DNA of 64,000 nt from Euonymus europaeus (taxonomy: Eukaryota > Streptophyta > Magnoliopsida > Celastrales > Celastraceae): positions 23,529,996 to 23,593,995 of the forward strand of contig OY756968.1 of NCBI GenBank assembly GCA_963580455.1, read 5' to 3'. The notes beneath the pieces were generated by a model. It was not told the origin of the DNA. It saw only the letters and a program-made list of their open reading frames with translations, and did no database searches. Shown here piece by piece: positions 32,735 through 45,437 of the stretch. A program made the position numbers and the translations under genes. Positions within the stretch are counted from its first letter, which is position 1; each line of letters opens with the position of its first letter.

Positions 32735-35700
32735 ATGAACGTTGGTGGCCTTTGTACTTCAAACTTCTCGCCCACTTTTCCTTTTGCCTTAAAATTAAAA
32801 TACCATAAATTCAACTTCACCACGAAATCGAAATCGAATCTCTTAATGTGGCGCCGCTGGAATGATGGTATATGTCTGTCGGTGCAGCCGGTGTCATCCG
32901 ACGGTTGCCACATAGTTGTGGAGGACGATCTCCATTCTTTATTGGAGGTAATTTTTCTACTTTCATTTACTTTACTTTAACCGGATCCTCTGGGTTAGTT
33001 CTTCCCGTGTATTTGTTCATTTGGTCTCACTTGATTCTAATGTTTTGAAACGTGTAAATTGATATTGCTTTAGTTTATCGTTTGAGACACGTTTTTAGTA
33101 TGTTGTGCCCGAACTTGATTATTTGGTAATTTCCTGTGGATCTTCTGGGCATCAATACTTAAAAAAGGAGCCTGGAATTGATTTGGAGAAACTCTCACCA
33201 AGAAAATTAGTATGGATTAGAAGTACTGAATGCTTCTTCATCGTGGCAGATTCTTCCGTGTGATTTACGTGGGAATCTTCGGAATGATCCAAAGAGGGCT
33301 CAGCTCGTGGAGGTGAAACTCTTTTATAGTATTGCTTTATTTCCATTTTTCCATTCTTCTTTGAATCTAAAGACGACCCTCCAACTTGATTAAAAGCTTC
33401 TCACTTATGGTGGAGTAAAGCATCAGCATTTCACTCTTTTTATTCCATGGATTCTGCATAGCATGCCTCACTGTGAAAATGCTCTAGGCACACTGTAGAA
33501 CAGGACAACAGAATAATTATGTGCTGTTATGCTTTGCCAATAGGTTATACTGGACTTGGGTCGTTTGCCGGAAGCACGCTATCTAGGTGAACTTGGTGGG
33601 CAGAATCTAAGGAGTAGAGTGGTAATTCCAAACTTCCATTTTAGTACCAAGAACGAAAGTCATTTAATTCTATCATTCCATTTGCACAGATAGATGACAG
33701 AATTAATCTTTTGTCCAGCAGGTAGCAGTAATGCCAGCTAACTTTATCACCTATTAATTGTCTCTGTCATTTAGTTATCTTTTTAATATTAAGTAAATTG
33801 ATGAACTTTTTAAAGGTTAGCATGTTAGAAAATTCTAGTTGCCTATTTGAGATATTTATTAGCCAGGTGTCACTGGAAGAGTTGGAATATGCTCAAACTG
33901 CTATTGGAGAATTTGGAGGGGACAATAGAGCTGGCATTGAGGGTACCTTGCACAGAATATCTGCTATTAGGAGCCGGAAGGGGGCAATTGTTGGTTTGAC
34001 TTTCCGAGTAGGCCGGGCAGTGAGTGGTCAAATTGATATGGTTAATGATCTTCTTCATTTTGGGAAGAGCATTTTGTTTGTCGGAAGGTAAGCACCCCAT
34101 TTGATGATATAACATTGGGATGCTCCGTAGTTCGTAACCATGTTTGATAGCCTAAAAATGGGGCAATTTAGTGTCAAAGGATCATATAGCAATTGATTAA
34201 CCCTTTGCAAGTTATGCCCTTCTGCTTTTTTTGAAAGAATTTTATAGGTGTCCATTCCTAATTATATTTGTTACATTAAGACAATTGATTTTCATCATTC
34301 CTATGTTTACCTTGTCATGCCTACAATTGGAGTTGGTGACTTGATGAAGTGTCAAAAGGAAGAGTCCGAATGCTGCTTGTTGTTTTTCCTAACCTTCGTT
34401 TGATTTTGGGAAAAATGTCACCCCATGTAAAATTTCCAGCATGCACCTTGTTAACCTATGTAAATTGCTCTCCTTGTGTAGTGATGAGATGTTGGGATCA
34501 AACTCTAGCTATGCACTGGGTGGGATTATGGAATGGGAAGTGTTATGCCCCCCCTCCCCCGCGTTGCATAGCCCAATATTGGACCCAAAAAGAAAAGTTT
34601 TTATTTTCAAACAGGTAACACTCTCTTGAAAATTTCTTTTCATCGTTTAAGGCCTGGGGTTGGCAAGACGACTGTTATGCGGCAGATTGCTTGTGTATTG
34701 TCAGACGAATTCAACAAAAGAGTGGTGCGCTCATTTCACGCATCACGCATGAGTACCTTTTGATACTGTTTGAGTTTGAAACGTGTTCTCATACGTGAAC
34801 AAATGATATAGGTGATTGTTGATACAAGCAATGAAATAGGAGGAGATGGGGATATTCCACATGCAGCAATTGGAGGTGCCCGGAGAATGCAGGTTCCAGA
34901 ATTGTCATCGCAACATAGAATCATGATTGAAGCGGTAGAGAATCACATGCCTGAGGTGATCATTGTTGATGAGATTGGAACAGAAGCTGAGGCTCTTGCT
35001 TGTCGTTCAATTGCTGAGAGAGGCATTATGCTTATTGGGACAGCACATGGAGAGCGGCTTGAAAATATAATAAAGAATCCTGCTCTCTCTGACCTGGTTA
35101 GTTTTAATCAACCTACAAGAGAATTTAAAATCTGTAACATATGCTTTCTTAGTGTTTGAATAGCTTAAGTCTTGGGACTTAAAGTGGATAGGTGGAAAAG
35201 TTTATATGTCCCTTGTGCATATTGGAATGGAAAAAGAAAAAAAGGGGATTTTATTTTGGTTTCGTTGTTGACTTCAGGGTTGGATTTTATGCAAAAATCC
35301 TAAACCCATGCAACTTGCATCAGTACAACTCAGCTGTAAGTTTAGAGGCACCTACAGCCGGTGCAGATTATCTCAAGAATGGAGCTTAAATTTCCGCAGT
35401 TATTTCATCCACAAGAATAATGCATCCTATGGCAGTGGCTTAAAGATCACCATATAGTCGGATTGCAGCAAGTCTTCTATTTAATGCTTGAACAGGCTTT
35501 CATTTCGGACCTGGAGTTGAGCATTATGCAAAGAAAGTTGGCAAAACATATTTAAGTTGGTTCAAACTCAATTTCAGTGTTGTGAAAACTTACCAATTTC
35601 TTTTCATAACATATTTTAATCTGCTGGTGCTGTTTCATTGACATTTAGGCAGAAATGGAGCAGTGTCACAAAAATCTATACCTGGTAGGGTATACATTGT

Positions 35701-38334
35701 GACACCATTTGACAGCATTACAAAAAGAAGCAAAAAATTGTTAGTGTCAATCTGACACCATTTGACCTGCAGGGCGATTTCACATTGCTTGATGTGAATT
35801 TGATGAATAAGGAATCTCTTTGTGAACTTTTTAGTTCTTACATAAGTACATAACTTCCATGCAAGAATTTCTGATTCAATATCTGGCACCATTGTTCTTA
35901 TTGTTTCCAGATTGGGGGAGTAGAAACTGTTACTTTAGGAGATGAGGAAGCCAGGTCTCGGAGAACTCAGAAAAGCATTCTCGAAAGAAAAGCTTCTCCA
36001 ACGTTCTATTTCTTGATCGAGATGAGAGACAGGCACCGTTGGGTTACACATCAGGTATGTTTTTGTTTGTCATGATGTGGAAAGAGGCTTCTTCACGTCA
36101 AATTGCAGGGGATTATTAGGTGTCTTTGTGATTACTCAAAGTCTCTCCTTTGGGACCAGTGAGATACTTTTTCCCTGTCTGGCAAAATATGAAATATATA
36201 CTAGGAAAAACTTTGATTTTCAATAACTTTATGCTTGCTATCATGCCTTATAGTAAATCTTTGTCCTATTTTCCTTTATAATCGATGTTCTTAGATACTG
36301 AATTTCATCTCTTTTCTTTTTGGTAAATGCAGACGGAGAAGAGTGTAGATATGTTGCTACGCGGCAGAAGTCCATTTGTAGAGGTAATCCACTCAATAGT
36401 TATATAATCTGATATCGAGGAAATCTGCTCAAATACGTTTTGGTATTAGGATCATAATCTTTTCTTTTATCCTTTGATCATAATGTTCACGCTTGTTTGA
36501 TCCCTTTGGTTCAGCTTCCGGAAAACCTCCTTGCCAATTGCATTTTTTCTGTATTTGGGCCAATTTAAGATTATATGATTTCGTTTGCAGATGTACCTTT
36601 ATGTAATTATCTGTCTTCTTCACCGAAAAGGAGAAGAAAAAGTAAGGGATAAGTATCAAAAAAGCCCCCGAACTTTGCGTTTTGGGTCATTTTGGCCCCT
36701 AAACTTTTTTTCGGGCCAAAATGACCCCTCAACTTACAAGAATGGGTCACGTTAGCCCCTCGAGCCAATTTCCGTTAAATATTGCTGACGTGGCCGTTAG
36801 TTTGATGACGTGTAATTTTTAACCATTTGAAATGGGGCAAATGAGCCCCTGTACTCTCAAAAATGGGGCAAATGAGCCCCTGTACTCTGAAAAATGGGTC
36901 AAGTAAACCCTCAAAGTTATGAAAAATGGTTCAATAATAACATTTTAGTTTCTATTTTCTAATAACAACATTTTAGTTTCTATTAAAGGGTTAATAAAGA
37001 TCGTGGGAGGATCTTTGCATCTTTAAAATCAGTGCACCAAAATTGTTAAAAATAATTTTTAAAAAAAACCATAATATATAGTATTTAGAATAATAATATG
37101 GATTTCCCAAGAGCCAAACAATTTTTAAATGTCCCATTAGCGTGGGCTTTCTCCAGATTCAAAATAATTTGCGATGTATTGGTTTATGGTTAATTATGTT
37201 AAATACTATATATTATGGGGTTTTTTTCAAAATTATTTTTAACAATTTTGGTACACCGATTTTAAAGATGCAAAAGTCCTCCCACGATCTGTATTATTAA
37301 CCCTTTAATAGAAACTAAAATGTTGTTATTAGAAAATAGAAACTAAAATGTTATTATTGAACCATTTTTCATAACTTTGGGGGTTTACTTGACCCATTTT
37401 TCAGAGTACAGGGGCTCATTTGCCCCATTTTTCAGAGTACAGGGGCTCATTTGCCCCATTTCAAATGGTTAAAAATTACACGTCATCAAACTAACGGCCA
37501 CGTCAGCAATATTTAACGGAAATTGGCTCGAGGGGCTAACGTGACCCATTCTTGTAAGTTGAGGGGTCATTTTGGCCCGAAAAAAAGTTTAGGGGCCAAA
37601 ATGACCCAAAACGCAAAGTTCGGGGGCTTTTTTGATACTTATCCCAAAAAGTAATTATTTCACTGGAATCGGAATGAGATTAGTGGAGAAATATTTTTGT
37701 TGAAACAATGTGGATCTGTCTACCTCAAACATAAGTTGAAGTTAATAGTTGACTTATTGAAATTCTTGTTTCCTTTATATTCATTGGCAACTTGTGATTA
37801 TTTTTGAAGTGTTTTTGGGCAAATGTCACACTCCATCTGTCAGCAGAAAAAAGTACGCTCTTTTCCTTGCATCCGTCCTTCCAAATCATCCTCCTCTCTT
37901 TATCACTCCCACAAATTACTTTTGTTTTGGAACTTTGACTTCATGTTCAGAGCTGGGGGTTCTGCCACTAGTTTCGTTGTGATGGCTCGGTGAAGTGTTT
38001 GATGTGAGAGCTTAGCGTCCTTTTCGTGGAAATTCCTGGGAAAAAAGAAAAGCTTTAAAGTATTTCATACCCAATCTTATATAAGTCCAATATATGGCTC
38101 TGTGGACATGATATGTCAATCTGAATTCTATCTTAATCCAAAAATGACTCACAACAGATTTCTTATCCTTCCAGTGTTTGGCCGGTTTTCATTTTTTTGT
38201 CATTGGATTGTTGTGCTTCTAAGCCATGTGACCACTGGAATTCTAAACTCTGGAGTTTGCAGGTGAGAAAGAGGGATGATCTGTTCAAGGTAGTCATAGA
38301 AAGATGGAAGACATATGATGGGAACAACATCTAA
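32735..38334 (+). CDS. ycf45/SpoIIIAA-like AAA-type ATPase, probably plastid-targeted
   Basis: Nine exons, all GT-AG: 32735-32947, 33250-33312, 33544-33621, 33867-34087, 34652-34724, 34812-35096, 35911-36054, 36333-36383 and 38263-38334, giving 399 aa. The N-terminus (about 1-50) is rich in Ser, Thr, Lys and Phe and nearly lacks acidic residues, like a transit peptide. '[20 protein letters not shown]' and '[18 protein letters not shown]' are characteristic of the family. Walker A is 'GRPGVGKT' (191-198) and Walker B 'IIVDE' (266-270), with '[14 protein letters not shown]' and 'GTAHGE' as further nucleotide-site motifs. It ends '[19 protein letters not shown]' without the C-terminal extension of longer relatives such as Arabidopsis SPD1, so it resembles the short plant paralogue (At1g33290 as I recall). 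The biochemical role is not well known; SPD1 is needed for plastid development in seedlings. Intron 8 (1879 bp) carries a foldback element. Confidence 0.88.
36637..36645. repeat. Left 9-bp target-site duplication (AAAAAGTAA)
   Basis: AAAAAGTAA directly precedes the foldback element and is repeated exactly at 37646-37654. Nine-base duplications are the hallmark of Mutator superfamily insertion. Confidence 0.9.
36646..37645. mobile_element. 1000-bp foldback MULE-type element in intron 8
   Basis: The element starts GGGATAAGTATC and ends GATACTTATCCC. The two arms (about 36646-37086 and 37201-37645) are nearly perfect reverse complements over about 440 bp, with a loop of about 114 bp. Each arm holds a direct doublet of 'aaatggggcaaatgagcccc'. 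No protein is encoded. The 9-bp target duplication and long terminal inverted repeats place it with non-autonomous Mutator-like elements. It lies in intron 8 of the ycf45-like gene, leaving the splice sites intact. Confidence 0.92.
37646..37654. repeat. Right 9-bp target-site duplication (AAAAAGTAA)
   Basis: Exact copy of 36637-36645, immediately after the element's terminal ATCCC. Confidence 0.9.
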
Positions 38335-38876
38335 TTCAGGACTCAGTTTTCCTATTTTGATTAGTAGACTCAGTGACTTGGTGTAACATCTAATCTTGAT
38401 GATTGATTAGAGGCTTCAGTTTTCAATTTTAGCTTATGTTCCTATAAATTTGAAGAAGTGTTTGTGGGTACAATCTCAATGATTTATTTAAGGCACTAAT
38501 AGCCACTAATAAGAATACTTGCATTGGAATTATCAAGAAGCGTAGATTGAGGGGATACCTGTGTTATGGTTAGCGTACCATAGCAAAACGGAACGCAAGG
38601 ACCCACGTTTCATATTCAAGCAGAACTAGGGGACGGCTATGCCTAAAAGGTCTCTGCCCCTTCTCTTGCGCCACAGAACCCTATGCAGCTTTAAGAAATT
38701 AATAAATCTAACGAAAGAACAAGCCTCCATGCATGGATGCAGGTAAAAACACCTGACCCCAACTTAGGCAGGCCTTGGATTTTAGTGTTTGGCAGGACAT
38801 TTTTACTTCTATGTTTGATCTATTTTTATAATTAAATATCATGCTCTTGTGTATTATGAATGCATGTTTTATGTTG

Positions 38877-38954
<78 letters not shown>

Positions 38955-39199
38955 ACTTCATTGATCTAATGGAACTTGTTCTGGGAATTTTTTCTCACTT
39001 TTGACTAGTAATATGAGGCAGCCATTTAAATATGAAGTTTCACTTATGCTAAACTTGAACTATTTATTAACAAAAGGCCGGCCACAAATTTTATCCATAC
39101 CTTTGTCTTCAAGGTAGCCGATAATTCTCGACTTTGCTAATAAATTTCATTTCTTGCTCTGCTTCTCCATCTTAATTCACCAACACAGCAAGCCCAACC
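38335..39199. other. Intergenic region before the BBE-like gene
   Basis: It holds the 3' UTR of the ycf45-like gene, a TC microsatellite (38881-38948) and the promoter of the BBE-like gene. No further gene is seen. Confidence 0.6.
38881..38948 (+). repeat. (TC)34 microsatellite
   Basis: Thirty-four uninterrupted TC units, about 250 bp upstream of the BBE-like start codon. A long perfect tract of this kind is usually length-polymorphic. CT-rich tracts are common in plant promoters, but a regulatory role is not shown. Confidence 0.97.
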
Positions 39200-40837
39200 A
39201 TGGCTTACTTCTTTCTCCGGAACGTTAATATTTTATTCTTGTTCCTGCTGATGTTCTTGGTTGCTTCTTCTCCGCATGCACCCACCGACCACATTTCGTC
39301 TTGTTTAATCCTTCGTAATGTAAAGAACTTCACTACATTTCCGACAGCGGAAAATGAGTCCAGAGCTTATTACATGCTCCTTAACTTTTCCATCCAAAAT
39401 CTTCGATTTGTCGATCCAATAGTTCCTAAACCAATAGCCATTATAGTGCCAGAGAGTGTGAAGCAGCTATCGAATACTGTACTTTGTTGCAGGAAAGCAT
39501 TGTTGGAGATTAGGGTAAGAAGTGGTGGACACAGCTATGAAGGGACTTCATTTATAGGCAGTGATGGGGCTCCTTTTGCTATCATCGACATGATGACTTT
39601 AAACAGCGTTTCAGTAGATTTGGAGACGGAAACGGCATGGGTTGAAGGGGGTGCTACACTTGGTGAGACCTACTCTGCAATTGCTGAGGCAAGTGGCATA
39701 CATGGGTTCCCGGCTGGGTCATGTCCAACTGTTGGTGTTGGTGGGCACATTGGCGGAGGTGGCTTTGGTTTATTGTCAAGGAAATATGGACTTGCAGCTG
39801 ATAATGTTGTCGATGCACTTCTTGTTGATGCAAATGGAAGGTTACTAGACAGGAAAGCGATGGGAGAAGATGTGTTCTGGGCAATCAGAGGGGGCGGGGG
39901 AGGTCTCTGGGGCATCGTTTATGCCTGGAAGATCCAATTGCTGAGAGTGCCAAAAATCGTAACCGGCTTCATCATCTCTAGGCCTAGCACAAAACGCTAT
40001 GTAGCCAGTTTAGTAAACAAATGGCAGCAGGTTGCACCTAAATTGCAAGATAATTTCTACCTGTCATGCTTTGTGGGTGCTGGTCTACCAGAAGCCAAAG
40101 AAATTGGAATATCAGCTACATTCAAAGGGTTTTATTTAGGTCCTCGAAAGGAAGCAGTGTCCATCATAAATCAGGTTTTCCCAGAACTAGGTATTTTGGC
40201 AGAAGAATACGTGGAAATGAGTTGGATAGAGTCAATTTTGTTCTTCGGAGGACTCAGTAACGGAAGTTCTGTACTCGATTTGAAAAATCGTTATTCGCAG
40301 GACAAGAAATACTTCAAGGCGAAGTCAGACTATGTAAAGAGTCCAATATCTTTCACAGGAATAATGGCTGCCTTAGAGATGCTTGAGAGGGAGCGTAAAG
40401 GGTATGTAATATTGGATCCTTATGGGGGATTCATGAACAGAATTAGCAGCGACTCCATTCCTTTCCCTCACAGAGAAGGCAACGTATTCACAGTCCAGTA
40501 CCTGGTGGAGTGGCTCGAGGAAGATAATAACAGGAGCAATGAGTACGTAGATTGGATAAGAGGATTTTATTACTCCATGGCACCCTTTGTTTCAAAAGGT
40601 CCACGGGTCGCATACATTAATTACATGGACTTTGATCTTGGAGTGATGCAGTTAATAAATACTAGTATTCCATCTGAAGATGCAGTGGAGATCGCCAGAG
40701 CTTGGGGTGAGAAGTACTTCTTGAGCAACTATGACAGGTTGGTTCGAGTGAAGTCGATGATTGATCCTAACAATATTTTTCGTAATCAGCAAGGCATTCC
40801 TTCAATGTCCTCGGTGGGTCTTATAGCTGGGAGCTAA
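39200..40837 (+). CDS. Berberine-bridge-enzyme-like FAD-linked oxidase
   Basis: A single exon of 545 aa, the usual length of this largely intronless plant family. A signal peptide is evident (hydrophobic core '[14 protein letters not shown]'), so the protein should enter the secretory pathway. The FAD-binding PCMH domain carries 'RSGGHSYEG' (His111) and '[20 protein letters not shown]' (Cys175), the two residues that hold FAD bicovalently in BBE-like enzymes. The C-terminal BBE domain has '[10 protein letters not shown]' and '[20 protein letters not shown]'. Several N-glycosylation sequons are present. Family members oxidise alkaloids, cannabinoids, monolignols or oligosaccharides; the sequence does not tell the substrate. 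There is no frameshift or stop, so it appears intact despite lying next to LINE and satellite sequence. Confidence 0.95.
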   Translation: MAYFFLRNVNILFLFLLMFLVASSPHAPTDHISSCLILRNVKNFTTFPTAENESRAYYMLLNFSIQNLRFVDPIVPKPIAIIVPESVKQLSNTVLCCRKALLEIRVRSGGHSYEGTSFIGSDGAPFAIIDMMTLNSVSVDLETETAWVEGGATLGETYSAIAEASGIHGFPAGSCPTVGVGGHIGGGGFGLLSRKYGLAADNVVDALLVDANGRLLDRKAMGEDVFWAIRGGGGGLWGIVYAWKIQLLRVPKIVTGFIISRPSTKRYVASLVNKWQQVAPKLQDNFYLSCFVGAGLPEAKEIGISATFKGFYLGPRKEAVSIINQVFPELGILAEEYVEMSWIESILFFGGLSNGSSVLDLKNRYSQDKKYFKAKSDYVKSPISFTGIMAALEMLERERKGYVILDPYGGFMNRISSDSIPFPHREGNVFTVQYLVEWLEEDNNRSNEYVDWIRGFYYSMAPFVSKGPRVAYINYMDFDLGVMQLINTSIPSEDAVEIARAWGEKYFLSNYDRLVRVKSMIDPNNIFRNQQGIPSMSSVGLIAGS

Positions 40838-40901
40838 ACAATCTAATAGTGTCAACAAAAAAAACACAACCTTTTAATTTGTGAACACACCAGGAAGTCG
40901 A

Positions 40902-42070
40902 CGTTTTTTTTTTTGAGAATAAACGCCCATTTCATTAAAGAGAGATTAGCAGTAGCCACATACGCCATTACAGACTGAGGACATTCCTCTAGAAAAAGCA
41001 CATCCTCATGAATGTTTTTAGCAAGCTTGGCAAGGTTGTGAGCAACCATATTGGCTGCTATACTAACATGAACAAATGAACAAGAATTAAATCTTTGCGC
41101 CAGCAGCTTGATATCTGCTATAATAACCCCACAGAGATGATGAGATGATTCTTCATTCCGGAGCTTAGTTATAACCTTCAGAGAATCACTTTCAATGATG
41201 AGCGAAACCAATTGGATCGCTACTAACTGTAGCATCACAATTGAGTTTCTTATAGCCAAGAGTAGGGGACTCCATATGGGGCCAACAACAGGCCTAACAG
41301 GGGAAGATAGCAAGGAGTTTTGAAACTCCAGAATTTTAGTCCCCGCCATTTTCATTAGCGCCTCGGGAGAGAAACACAATTGTTCCCATATCACCTTATT
41401 TCGATTAAACCAAAGAAGCCAACAAACAAATACCATTCTGGTGAAATCAGAGCAATCCAGAGAATCGATAGCTGCTGACAAGGATGCCAAGAAAGTTGGG
41501 CCCCTTACAGCTATGTATTTGATTATCCATACCCATGAAATCCTAGCACCTTTTCTCCATACAACAGTCAAAGATAACTTGAGACATTGAGTCCTCTTGG
41601 ATGTTACATATCGGGCATACCGCCTCAATATTGTCCCCTCTTCTCTGCAGGTTGGTACGGCTAGGGAGACTTTCGCGACATGCTAGCCAAATAAACATTT
41701 TAATTTGGCTTGGAGCATTAAAATTCCAAATCAATTCCCATACTTGAGAACCTGAAGATAAAGAGGGATTACCAGTGAGAACTCTAGCTCCACAAGCTAA
41801 ATGATATGCACTTCGAATCGAAAAACAACCTATGGAGGATGAAGCCCAATACACTTTATCAACATGATGCCCACGCGAGAGAGGAATTTTCAATATATCA
41901 TCCGCTTTCAAAGGATGAAAAATAAAGCGGATTAAATCAACATTCCACTGTCCTTTCTCCGGAATCATTAGCTCCCTCAGTGTGGCTAAAGGATTCAACA
42001 CTCTTGGGCTTGATAAAATCCTCCCTCCATGCACCATTGGCAACCAGCAGTTTTTCAACACCCTAATACC
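40902..42070 (-). pseudogene. 5'-truncated LINE (L1-type) ORF2 C-terminus
   Basis: Read on the - strand from about 42070: 'LPMVHGGRILSSPRVLN', then 'DKVYWASSSIGCFSIRSAYH', then 'MFIWLACRESLPSRTNLQRR' and 'CPICNIQEDSMSQVIFDC', which is the zinc-binding domain that follows plant LINE reverse transcriptases (zf-RVT). A frameshift near 41560 joins this to an RNase H-like domain ('LIIESDSLKVITKLRNEESS', 'FVHVSIAANMVAHNLAKLA'). A poly(A) tail is seen as the T run at about 40902-40912. The endonuclease and RT are missing. The 5' end is fused directly to satellite DNA. Confidence 0.85.
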
Positions 42071-42072
42071 AA

Positions 42073-45000
42073 AAACGGTTTTACCAATATCTCTAAACTT
42101 CAAGTTCTAAATTTGTTGATTTTTGAGTTGATTTCACAATACTTTTGGAGTTCCACAATACTGACGTTTCAATTTTTGATTTCAGAATTTGTGCCTAGTA
42201 TAGATCTCGTGCCACCTAATGAGCTATGACATGTGGTTTATTCACATACACTCTTTTCTTAATATTTATAAACTCCAAGTTCTAAATTTGTTAATTTTTG
42301 AGTTGATTTCACAATACTTTTGGAGTTCCACACAATGCTGATGTTTCAGTTTTTGATTTCAGAAAATTGTGCCTAATAGGTCTCGTGTCATCTAGTAGGT
42401 TATAATAGGTGGTTTTTTTCACATAATAATGAGAAAAATTGTTCTGCCAATATCTTTAGACTCCTAGATCAATTTTTTTTTTGATTTTTGAGTTGATTTC
42501 ACACTAATTTTAGAGCTCTAGAATCCTAACATTTCAGTTTTGGATTTCAGAACTTGTGTAAAGTACGTCTCGTGTCACCTAATGAGCTATAACATGTGGT
42601 TTCTTCACATACATTATTTTTTAATATATGTAGACTCCAAGTTCTAAATTTGTTTGTTTTTGACTTGATTTCAAACTAGTTTTTGAGTTCTACAATCCTG
42701 ACATTTGAGTTTTTGATTTCAGAACTTGTGTCTTGTAAGTCTCGTGTCATCTAGTGGGCTATAATATGTGGTTTTTTCACATATTAATGGAAAAAACAAT
42801 TTTGCCAATATCTCCAGACTCCAAGATCAGAATTCATTGATTTTTCAATTGATTTCACACTAATTTAAGAGCTCTACAATCCTAACATTTCAATTTTGGA
42901 TTTCAGAGCTTGTGCCTAGTAGGTCTTGTGTCACCTAGTTATCTATGACATGTGCTTTATTCACATAAACTGTTTTCTTAATATCTCTAGACTCTGAGTT
43001 TTAAATTCATTGATTTTTAGCTTAATTTCACACTATATTAAGAGTTCAAAAATCCTGAAATTTTTGTTTTTCATTTCAGAACTTGTGCTTAGTAGGTCTT
43101 GTGTCACCTAGTTAGCTATGACATTTGCTTTCTTCACATAAATTGTTTTCTTAATATCCATAGACTCCGAGTTCTTAATTCATTGATTTTTAGCTTGATT
43201 TCACACTATTTTTCGAGCTCTACAATTCTCGCATTTCGGTTTATGATTTCAGAACTTGTGCCTAGTAGGACTCGTTTCACCTAGTTAGCAATGACATGTG
43301 CTTTCTTCACATAAACTGTTTTCTTAATAGCTCTAGTCTTCGAGTTCTAAATTTAGTGATTTTTACCTTGATTTCACACTATTTTTCAAGCTCCACAATC
43401 CTAGCACTTCAGTTTTTGATTTCATAACTTGTGCCTAGTAGGTATCGTTTCACCTAATTAGCTATGACATGTGCTTTCTTCACATAAACTGTTTTCTTAA
43501 TATCTCTAGGCTCCGAGTTTTGAATTTGTTGATTTTTATCTTTATTTCACACTATTTTTCGAGCTCTACAATCTTGGCATTTTGGTTTTTGATTTCAGAA
43601 CTTGTGCCTAGTATGTCTCGTTTCACCTAGTTAGCTATGACATGTGGTTTCTTGTGATAAACAATTTTCTAAATATCTCTAGGCTTCGAGTTCTGAATTC
43701 ATTGATTCTTAACTTGATTTCATACTATTTTTCAAGCTCTACAATCCTGATATGTCGGTTTTTGATTTCAGAACTTATGCCTCGTAGGTCTCGTTTCACC
43801 TAGTTAGCTATGACATGTGGTTTCTTCACATAACTTGTTTTCTTAATATCTCTAGGCTCCGAGTTCTGAATTCTTTGATTTTTAACTTGATTATACACTA
43901 TTTCTCGAGCTCTACAATCCTGGCATTTCGGTTTTTGAATTTAGAACTTTTCACTTGTAGGTCTCGTTTCACCTAGTTAGCTACGACATGTGGTTTCTTC
44001 TCATAAACTGTTTTCTTAATATCTTCAAGCTCCGAGTTCTGAATTCGTAGATTTTTAGCTTGATTTCACACTATTTTTGGAGCTCTACAATCTTGACATT
44101 TTGTTTTTTGATTTCAGAACTTGTGCCTTGTAGGTCTCGTTTCACCTAGTTAGCTATGACATGTGGTTTCTTCTCATAAACTGTTTTCTTAATATCTTCA
44201 AGCTCCGAGTTCTGAATTCGTAGATTTTTAGCTTGATTTCACACTATTTTTCGAGCTCTACTATTTTGGCATTTCGGTTTTTGATTTCAAAACTTGTGCC
44301 CTGTAGGTCTCGTTTCACCTAGTTAGCTATGACATTTTTGATTCTTGTGAGAAACTGTTTTCTAAATATCTCTAGGCTTGCAGTTCTAAATTCATTGATT
44401 TTTAGCTTGATTTCACGGTATTTTTTTGAGCTCTACAATCTCGGCATTTTGGTTTTTTATTTCAATACTTATCCCTAGTAGGTTTCACTTCATCTAGTTT
44501 GCTATGACATGTGGTTTCTTCTCATAAACTGTTTTCTTAATATATTCAGTCTCCGAATTCTGAATTCGTTGATTTTTAGGTTGATTTTACACTATTTTTT
44601 TGAGCTCTACAATCTCGACATTTCAGTTTTTTTTATTATTTCAAAACTTATTCCAAGTATGTCTTGTTTCACCTAGTTAGCTATGACATGTGGTTTCCTG
44701 TGATAAGCTGTTTTCCAAATATCTCTAGGCTTCGAGTTTTGAATTCGTTGATTCTTAGCTTGATTTCACACTATTTTTTCGAGCTCTACAATCTTAGCAT
44801 TTCAGTTTTTGATTTCAGAACTTGTGCCTAGTAGGTCTCGTTTCACCTAGTTAGCTATGACATGTGGTTTATTCTTTTAAACTGTTTTCTAAATATCTCT
44901 AGGCTCCGAGTTATGAATTCGTTGATTTTTAGTTTGATTTCTCACTTTTTTTTGCGCTCTACAATCATGACATTTTGGTTTTTGATTTCAGAAATTGTGC

Positions 45001-45430
45001 CTAGTAGGTCTCGTTTCACCTAGTTAGCTATGACATGTGGTTTCTCGTGATAAACTGTTTTCCAAATATCTCTAGGATTCGAGTTCTGAATTCATCGATT
45101 CTTAGCTGGATTTCACACTATTTTTGGAGCTCTACAATCCTGACATTTCGGTTTTTGATTTCAAAACTTATGCCTCGTAGGTCTCGTTTAACCTAGTTAG
45201 CTATGACATTTGGTTTATTCTTTTAAACTATTTTCTAAATATCTCTAGGCTTCGAGTTCTGAATTCGTTAATTTTTAGCTGGATTTCACACCATTTCTCG
45301 AGCTCTACAATCCTGGAATTTCGGTTTTAGAATTTAGAACTTTTCACTTGTAGGTCTCGTTTCACCTAGTTAGCTATGACATGTAGTTTCTTGTCATAAA
45401 CCGTTTTCTTAATATCTTCAAGCTCCAATT
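42073..45430 (+). repeat. Satellite array, subfamily A, + orientation (about 19 monomers)
   Basis: Tandem monomers of about 173 bp, measured from repeated 'cctagttagctatgac' landmarks at 43800, 43973 and 44146. The consensus contains 'ctccgagttctgaattcg', 'gatttcacactatttttcg', 'agctctacaatcctggcatt' and 'gtaggtctcgtttcacctag'. Monomers near the left edge (42.07-42.93 kb) are the most diverged and alternate between two types. No real ORF is present. Confidence 0.95.
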
Positions 45431-45437
45431 ATTGCCT
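45427..45437. other. Satellite inversion junction 1
   Basis: Around 'aagctccaattattgcctgg' the array passes from + monomers ('cttaatatcttcaagctcc') to - monomers ('cctggagatattaag'), so the junction is itself an imperfect palindrome. The same junction recurs at 53731-53741. Confidence 0.9.

Noticed and set aside
38708..38950. 80-aa ORF (-) with a long Arg-Glu repeat
   Set aside because: It is the translation of the (TC)34 microsatellite.
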